From NCBI GenBank assembly GCA_037481615.1, contig JBBFLI010000001.1: DNA of 64,000 bases; one strand, 5' to 3'. Below the pieces are notes generated by a model. It had not been told where the DNA came from, searched no databases, and saw only the letters and a list, made by a program, of their open reading frames with translations. Shown in pieces: positions 59,235 to 64,000 of this stretch. Within the stretch, counting starts at the first letter, position 1. Each line of letters opens with the position of its first letter. The stretch is from SpSt-501 sp037481615. Lineage in GTDB: Bacteria; Desulfobacterota; Desulfobacteria; Desulfobacterales; SpSt-501. Both the position numbers and the translations under genes were made by a program.

Positions 59235-60560
59235 TCAGGTTTGTTCGGCCGGCTCCGGTTCCCCCGGCTCCGGCCGGACGAGGACCTTGTCCACGCGATG
59301 GCCGTCCATGTCGACGACCTCGAAGCGGAACCCCTTCCAGGCGAAACTGTCTCCGGCGCGGGGGATGCGGTCGAGGTAGGCCATCACCATGCCGCCGAGC
59401 GTCTGGTACAGGTTTTCCTCCTCGTAAGGGAGCTCATCGAGATCGAGAACCTCCTTGAGCTCGTCGGCGGGCACCTTGCCGTCCATGAGGTAGGAGCCGT
59501 CCTCCCGGCGCAGGATTTCCTCTTCGTCGTCCTCCTCCGGCGTGGGGATGTCGCCCACGATCGCCTCGAGGACGTCGCTCGTCGTCACCAGCCCCTGGAA
59601 TCCGCCGTGCTCGTCGATGACCACGGCGACATGGGTGCGCTTCTTCTTGAAGCGTTCGAGCACGGCGAGCGCCGACATGGTCTCGGGGATGAAGAGTGCG
59701 GGCCGCAGGACGGCCCGCAGGTCGGTCGGTCGGCACCCCAGGTGCTGGGAGAGGAGATCCTTCGTGTTCACCATGCCGATCACGCGGTCGATCTCGTCCT
59801 CGGCGACGGGGTAATGGGTGTGGGACGAGGAGGTGATCTTGCGCTGGATCTCCTCGGGGGGGTCGTTCACGTCGAGCCAGACGACATCGGGGCGCGGCGT
59901 CATGATCGCGCTCACGGTGCGGTCGCCCAGGCGGAAGACGCGCTCGACCATTTCCTGCTCGGTCGGCTCGAAGACCCCCTCCTGGGTCCCCTGCTCGATC
60001 ATCAGCTTGACCTCTTCTTCGGTGACCGAGGTCTCCGTCGAGGGCTTGATCGCAAAAAGACGCAGGACGAGGGTCGAGGTGAAGCTGAGCAGGCGTACGA
60101 GCGGCGCGGCTACCCAGGCGAGCGTGCGCATCACGGGGGCGAAGGCGGCGGCCAGTCGCTCGGCGTGCTGCAGCGCGATCTGTTTGGGGACGAGTTCCCC
60201 CAGGATGAGGGTGAGAAAGGTAATCCCCAGCACCACGGCGCTCAGGCTCACGGCCGCGCCGTGGGGGGCGATCCAGGCGATGCGGTTCAACTCCGGGGCG
60301 AGACGGTCGGCGATGGTCGCGCCCCCGTAGGCGCCGGCCAGAATGCCGACGAGCGTGATGCCGATCTGGATGGTCGACAGGAACGACCCGGGCGAGTTGG
60401 CGAGCTCGAGCGCGATGCGCGCTCCCTCGTCGCCTTCTTCGGCCCGCTGCTGGAGGCGGGTCTTGCGCGAAGAGACGATCGCGATTTCCGCCATGGAGAA
60501 CAGGCCGTTGGCAACGACCAGGACGAGCAGGACGATGATTTGGGTACTGAATGAATCCAT
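59235..60560 (-). CDS. CNNM/CorC-HlyC family CBS-domain membrane protein
   Basis: 441 residues. N-terminal DUF21 domain with about four transmembrane helices (LVLVVANGLFSMAEIAIVSSRKTRL), a CBS pair (~215-335; IMTPRPDVVWLDV, VAVVIDEHGGFQGLVTTSDVLEAIVGDI) and the C-terminal CorC_HlyC transporter-associated domain (DLDELPYEEENLYQTLGGMVMAYLDRIP). This architecture is found in Mg2+/Na+ efflux exporters (MpfA/YfjD/CNNM). The old hemolysin label is misleading. Confidence 0.93.
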   Translation of the reverse strand: MDSFSTQIIVLLVLVVANGLFSMAEIAIVSSRKTRLQQRAEEGDEGARIALELANSPGSFLSTIQIGITLVGILAGAYGGATIADRLAPELNRIAWIAPHGAAVSLSAVVLGITFLTLILGELVPKQIALQHAERLAAAFAPVMRTLAWVAAPLVRLLSFTSTLVLRLFAIKPSTETSVTEEEVKLMIEQGTQEGVFEPTEQEMVERVFRLGDRTVSAIMTPRPDVVWLDVNDPPEEIQRKITSSSHTHYPVAEDEIDRVIGMVNTKDLLSQHLGCRPTDLRAVLRPALFIPETMSALAVLERFKKKRTHVAVVIDEHGGFQGLVTTSDVLEAIVGDIPTPEEDDEEEILRREDGSYLMDGKVPADELKEVLDLDELPYEEENLYQTLGGMVMAYLDRIPRAGDSFAWKGFRFEVVDMDGHRVDKVLVRPEPGEPEPAEQT

Positions 60561-60617
60561 GACGGGCGAAGGGGCCGATCGCGACGAAGGGGGAACCCAC
60601 CGAGCATTGTCGGCCGA

Positions 60618-60646
60618 ACTATAGGCGAGAGCGCCGGGCTTGACAA
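60618..60646 (-). promoter_or_regulatory. Predicted promoter of the CorC/CNNM-type gene
   Basis: Minus strand: -35 TTGTCA (60641-60646), a 17-bp spacer and -10 TATAGT (60618-60623), 57 bp upstream of the start codon. Confidence 0.55.
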
Positions 60647-60690
60647 TCCCTATTTGAGTGGACGCCGCGGCCGTCGCCGGCCGGACCGGC

Positions 60691-61491
60691 CTATCCGGAG
60701 AGCAACCCCCAGGCCATGCGGCTGGCGACGAGGATCAGGAAGACCGCGAAGATCCGCTTCAGCCGCGAAACCGGCAGGCGGTGCGCGAGCCGGGCGCCGA
60801 ACGGGGCGGTGAGCATGCTGAAGAGGGCGATCCCCGCCAGGGCGGGCAGGTGGAGGAAGCCCAGGTTGCCGGAAGGCAGGGTGGGAACCCCCCAGCCGTT
60901 CACGGTGTAGCCCAGGGTGCCCGCGACCGCGATCGGAAAGCCGATGGCCGCGGAGGTGCCGATCGCCTGGTGGAGGGGGACGTTGCACCAGGCAAGGAAC
61001 GGGACCGAGAGCGACCCCCCCCCGATGCCGACCAGGCTGGAGACGACCCCGATGACCAGGCCTGCGGCGAACATCCCGGCCGTGCCCGGAAGCTCTCGGG
61101 TCGGCTTGGGCTTGTAGTTGGCGAGCATCTGGAAGGCGACATAGTAGAGGAAGCAGACGAAGAAGACCTTGAGCGCCGGGGTCGAAAGCCAGGCGGCGAT
61201 CCAGGTGCCGCCGAAGGTGCCGAGGAGGATCCCCGGGCTGATCCGGAAGACGACCGGCCAGCGCACGGCCCCGCGGCGGTGGTGGGCGCGGAAGCTCGAG
61301 ATCGAGGTGAAGACGATGCTTCCGAGCGAGGTGGCGAGCGCCATCTGCATGATGTGCTGGGGGGGGAACCCCTGGGCGTTGAAGAGAAAGACGAGCATGG
61401 GGACGATGACGATGCCGCCGCCCACGCCGAGCAGGCCGGCCAGGATGCCGGCGGCGGCGCCGAAGAGGGGGTAGAGCAACCAGAGCATCAT
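60691..61491 (-). CDS. TauE/SafE (TSUP) family permease
   Basis: 266 residues from ATG 61491 (MMLWLLYPLFG; GGAGGG upstream). Eight transmembrane segments with the duplicated TSUP motif: GILAGLLGVGGGIVIVPML in the first half and GVVSSLVGIGGGSLSVPFL in the second. The TSUP family moves sulfite, sulfoacetate, thiosulfate or other small anions out of or into the cell. No sulfur-metabolism gene is adjacent to narrow the substrate. Confidence 0.92.
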   Translation of the reverse strand: MMLWLLYPLFGAAAGILAGLLGVGGGIVIVPMLVFLFNAQGFPPQHIMQMALATSLGSIVFTSISSFRAHHRRGAVRWPVVFRISPGILLGTFGGTWIAAWLSTPALKVFFVCFLYYVAFQMLANYKPKPTRELPGTAGMFAAGLVIGVVSSLVGIGGGSLSVPFLAWCNVPLHQAIGTSAAIGFPIAVAGTLGYTVNGWGVPTLPSGNLGFLHLPALAGIALFSMLTAPFGARLAHRLPVSRLKRIFAVFLILVASRMAWGLLSG

Positions 61492-61530
61492 CCGGGGGGA
61501 CCCTCCTTCGCGACGTCGAATCGGGCCGGG

Positions 61531-61536
61531 AGTATA
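61531..61536 (-). promoter_or_regulatory. Possible -10 box upstream of the TSUP gene
   Basis: Minus strand TATACT, a five-of-six match to the -10 consensus, 39 bp before the TSUP start. No convincing -35 precedes it at the right spacing, so it is weak. Nothing else stands out in the 199-bp gap 61492-61690. Confidence 0.3.
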
Positions 61537-61690
61537 GACCCGACGGGCCGGGCGGGAAAGGGTCCTTGCGGATCTGCCGCCTTGATCGACCCGCGGCCCT
61601 CTGTTAAGCATCGTCCGGGGAGGCGGCGGTTTCCTTGCGGGCCGTATGCGCCCTCCGGGGAGACGGCGTTTTGCGGGGAGGCGGGGCAAG

Positions 61691-63256
61691 GTGCGGGTCG
61701 TCATGGCCGCGGCCGAAAACGGCGCGCTTCGCGGCGGCAAAGTGGGGGGGCTGGCCGATGCCGTCGCCGGCTCCGCCGCCGGGCTCGCCCGGAACGGCTG
61801 CCGGGTGACGGTCGTCACCCCCGCCTACGGCTTTCTCCATCGTCTCAACCCCTCCCGCCCGCTCGCCGAGGTCGCCTTTCCCTTCGGCGGCGGCGAGGAG
61901 CGCTCGTCGATCCACGAGATCCTCGCCACCGGCGATGGCGTGCGCCACCTCGTCATCGACCATCCGGCCTCGTTCCGGGATGCCGCGCGCCCCGAAATCT
62001 ACCATCCCGACCCGCCGCACGCCCCCTTCGCGACCGACGCCACCCGTTTCGCCCGCTTTGCGGCGGCCTTCTGCCGCGCCGGGGAAGCCGGGCTCTGGGG
62101 CCCTGCCGACCTGCTCCATCTCCACGACTGGCACAGCGGCTTCATTCTGCTGCTCCGGCGCTACGATCCGGCCCTGCGGGGGCTGGCGAGGCTGCGCACC
62201 GTCTTTTCCATCCACAACCTCGCGCTCCAGGGGATCCGGCCCTTCGAGGGCGACCCCTCCTCCCTTGCGGCGTGGTATCCGCACCTTCGTCCCCCGCGGC
62301 CGGAGATCGCCGACCCCCGCTGGCCGCACTGCGTGAACCCCATGGCGGCGGGCATCCGGTTCGCGGACGCCGTGCACACGGTGTCGCCGAGCTACGCCGC
62401 GGAGATCCTGCTGCCGAGCGACCCGCCGCGGTTCTACGGGGGAGAGGGGCTCGAGGCGGACCTGCAGGCGGCCGCCGCCGCGGGCCGGTTGCACGGCATC
62501 CTGAACGGCTGGCCCGAAGAAGGCCCCGGCGGATCGCCCCCCCCCTCATGGAGCGAGCTCGGCGAGGGGCTGCAGGAGGCCGTCCGCGCCTGGGCCGGAG
62601 CCGAGAGCGCCGTCTCCGGGGCGCACTTCGTCGCCCACGGCCGATTGGAGGAGCTCTTGCGCCGGGGGAGGGGGCCGCGGCCGCTCCTGACCGCCGTCAC
62701 GCGGGCGGTCGCCCAGAAGCTGTTCCTCCTGCGGGCCCCGGCGGGAGACGGTCGACCGGCTCTCGAACACGTGCTCGATCTGCTCGAGCCGGAGGGGAGA
62801 TTTCTCCTCCTCGGGGCGGGGGACCCCGACTACGAAGGGTTCCTTGCGGCGACGGCGGCCCGCCGCCGCGGGTTGATCTTTCTGAACGGCTACGCCGAGA
62901 CGGCGGCGGGGCTGCTCTTCCGGGCGGGGGATCTCTTCCTCGTTCCGAGCTCGTATGAGCCCTGCGGGATCGGTCCGATGCGGGCCATGGCCGCGGGCCA
63001 GCCCTGCCTCGTGCATCGCGTCGGCGGGCTCAGGGATACCGTCCGGCCGGGGGAAAACGGCTTCGGCTTCACGGGAAAGACGGTCGCCGACCAGGTCCAG
63101 GGGTTGCTCGCCGCCTGCCGCGAGGCGCTCGGCATCCTGCGCGGGCGGCCCTCCGCCTGGGAGACCATCCGACAACGGGCGCAGGCGACGCGGTTTTCCT
63201 GGAAGGAAGCGGCCCGCGCCTACATCGAGCGGCTCTACCGGCCGCGCGCCGCCTGA
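61691..63256 (+). CDS. Divergent GlgA-like glycogen/starch synthase (GT5)
   Basis: 521 residues from GTG 61691 (GGAGG 9 nt upstream); an in-frame ATG at 61646 is the alternative. GT-B fold. N-domain: VVMAAAENGALRGGKVGGLADAV (the KxGGL loop), LLHLHDWHSGFILLL, FSIHNLALQG. C-domain: TAVTRAVAQK, LLLGAGDPDYE, FLNGYAET, VPSSYEPCGIGPMRAMAAGQPCLVHRVGGLRDTV (the EPCG catalytic loop). The usual NGID-x-x-x-W-NP segment between the domains is altered and Pro/Gly-rich. It probably transfers glucose from ADP- or UDP-glucose to an alpha-glucan, but activity may differ from true GlgA. Confidence 0.85.
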   Translation: MRVVMAAAENGALRGGKVGGLADAVAGSAAGLARNGCRVTVVTPAYGFLHRLNPSRPLAEVAFPFGGGEERSSIHEILATGDGVRHLVIDHPASFRDAARPEIYHPDPPHAPFATDATRFARFAAAFCRAGEAGLWGPADLLHLHDWHSGFILLLRRYDPALRGLARLRTVFSIHNLALQGIRPFEGDPSSLAAWYPHLRPPRPEIADPRWPHCVNPMAAGIRFADAVHTVSPSYAAEILLPSDPPRFYGGEGLEADLQAAAAAGRLHGILNGWPEEGPGGSPPPSWSELGEGLQEAVRAWAGAESAVSGAHFVAHGRLEELLRRGRGPRPLLTAVTRAVAQKLFLLRAPAGDGRPALEHVLDLLEPEGRFLLLGAGDPDYEGFLAATAARRRGLIFLNGYAETAAGLLFRAGDLFLVPSSYEPCGIGPMRAMAAGQPCLVHRVGGLRDTVRPGENGFGFTGKTVADQVQGLLAACREALGILRGRPSAWETIRQRAQATRFSWKEAARAYIERLYRPRAA

Positions 63257-64000
63257 GGCGCCCGCCCCGCGCGCGCCGCCTGCACGAGCGCGCGGAACAG
63301 CTTGAGCGAAAAAGGGTCTTCGCGGAAGGTCCCCTCGGGGTGCCACTGGACGCCGAGCACGAAGGGTTTGCCCGGGTGCTCGAGCGCCTCGATCACCCCG
63401 TCGCGGGCCCGGGCGACGGGGCGGAGGCCCGAGCCCACGTCCCGGACCGCCTGGTGGTGCTTGCCGTTCACGCGGATTTCGCGTTTTCCCAGGATGCGGG
63501 CGAGCAGGCTCCCCCGCTCGATCTGCACCGTGTGCGTGAGGACGGACTTGTCGGCCTTGGGCGTGTGGCAGATCGCCTGCGGCACCTGGCTCGCGATGTC
63601 CTGGTAGAGGCTTCCCCCCAGGGCGACGTTGAGCACCTGAACCCCGCGGCAGATCCCGAGAAGCGGCACCCCCCGCTCCGCCGCGAGTCGGGCGAGGGCG
63701 ATCTCCATGCGGTCGAGGGCCTCGTCGATCTCGCCCAGGCCGGCGGCCGGTTCCTCGCCGTAGCGGCCCGGGTGTACGTCGGGCCCGCCGCTCAGGATCA
63801 CCCCGGCGAGGCCGTCGAGAATCCGCTCGAGGCTCTCCCGACTCTGGGGCGTGGGGATGAGCAGCGGCGCCCCGCCCGCGGCGAGCACCGCATGGCTGTA
63901 ATCGGAGAAGGTGTAATCCAGGAAATGGCCGAGGGAATAGGCGCCCCAGGCCCCCCCGGTCAGCCGGGAGCAGGTGATGCCGATCAGCGGCGGGGCGGGG
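63235..64000 (-). CDS. Gamma-glutamyl-gamma-aminobutyrate hydrolase-like peptidase C26 (5' partial)
   Basis: The frame is open to the window edge, so the start codon lies beyond 64000; about 255 residues are visible. Class I glutamine-amidotransferase fold: LIGITCSR near the N-terminus, VILSGGPDVHPGRYGEEP, the nucleophile elbow LLGICRGVQVLNVALGGSLYQDI, VNGKHHQAV and LGVQWHPEG with the catalytic His. PuuD-like enzymes cleave gamma-glutamyl bonds, for example in putrescine breakdown. The 3' end overlaps the convergent GlgA-like gene by 22 bp. Confidence 0.88.
   Translation of the reverse strand, partial: PAPPLIGITCSRLTGGAWGAYSLGHFLDYTFSDYSHAVLAAGGAPLLIPTPQSRESLERILDGLAGVILSGGPDVHPGRYGEEPAAGLGEIDEALDRMEIALARLAAERGVPLLGICRGVQVLNVALGGSLYQDIASQVPQAICHTPKADKSVLTHTVQIERGSLLARILGKREIRVNGKHHQAVRDVGSGLRPVARARDGVIEALEHPGKPFVLGVQWHPEGTFREDPFSLKLFRALVQAARAGRAPQAARGR

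Overview
The window is about 64 kb of very GC-rich bacterial DNA, densely packed with genes on both strands. It shows no rRNA, tRNA, CRISPR array, phage or insertion sequence. The gene content indicates a Gram-negative, motile, metabolically flexible bacterium: lipoprotein transferase Lgt, an MlaC-like periplasmic protein, an RND pump, TRAP and tripartite tricarboxylate transporters, LutABC 2-hydroxyacid oxidation, LL-diaminopimelate aminotransferase, MetX/MetW and a MotAB stator. My best guess is a Desulfobacterota (former Deltaproteobacteria) lineage. This rests on gene content, not on a marker phylogeny.

Left part (1-20.5 kb). Two glycine-rich proteins are followed by a seven-gene leftward operon. 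It is headed by a GntR regulator and holds a ferredoxin, a cysteine-rich unknown, tctCBA and a tartrate/D-malate-type dehydrogenase. Next come an aminotransferase, a hybrid histidine kinase, an NMT1/THI5-type ABC importer, a SpoIIE-type phosphatase, lgt, an HMG-CoA-lyase-like enzyme coupled to a tyrosine-phosphatase-like protein, and a GGDEF protein.

Middle (20.6-38.4 kb). A TRAP transporter (dctPQM) runs straight into lutABC. Then comes thiW followed by one polypeptide that fuses two ECF ATPases to the ECF transmembrane T component. Convergent to it is a leftward run livKHMGF-cupin-thiE. Divergent from livK lie dapL and an MlaC-like protein. A hypothetical gene and an unusual tatC follow.

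Right part (38.4-64 kb). This holds comM, a DUF4390-like protein, an SDR, ilvD, a J-domain protein with a zinc-finger-like N-terminus, and a metallophosphoesterase. A small HTH/two-CW regulator is translationally coupled to metX-metW. A MOSC protein follows, then motAB behind a sigma-28-like promoter, a glutamate-dehydrogenase-family enzyme with C-terminal CBS domains, and an RND pump with its adaptor. The window ends with a polar amino-acid ABC importer, a CorC/HlyC-type CBS protein, a TauE/SafE permease, a GlgA-like glycosyltransferase and a partial gamma-glutamyl hydrolase.

Many adjacent genes share ATGA, GTGA or TTGA start/stop overlaps, so much of the window is organised as translationally coupled operons. 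Several genes have GTG starts that I placed from Shine-Dalgarno spacing. Promoter calls come from reading -35/-10 matches by eye and are tentative.
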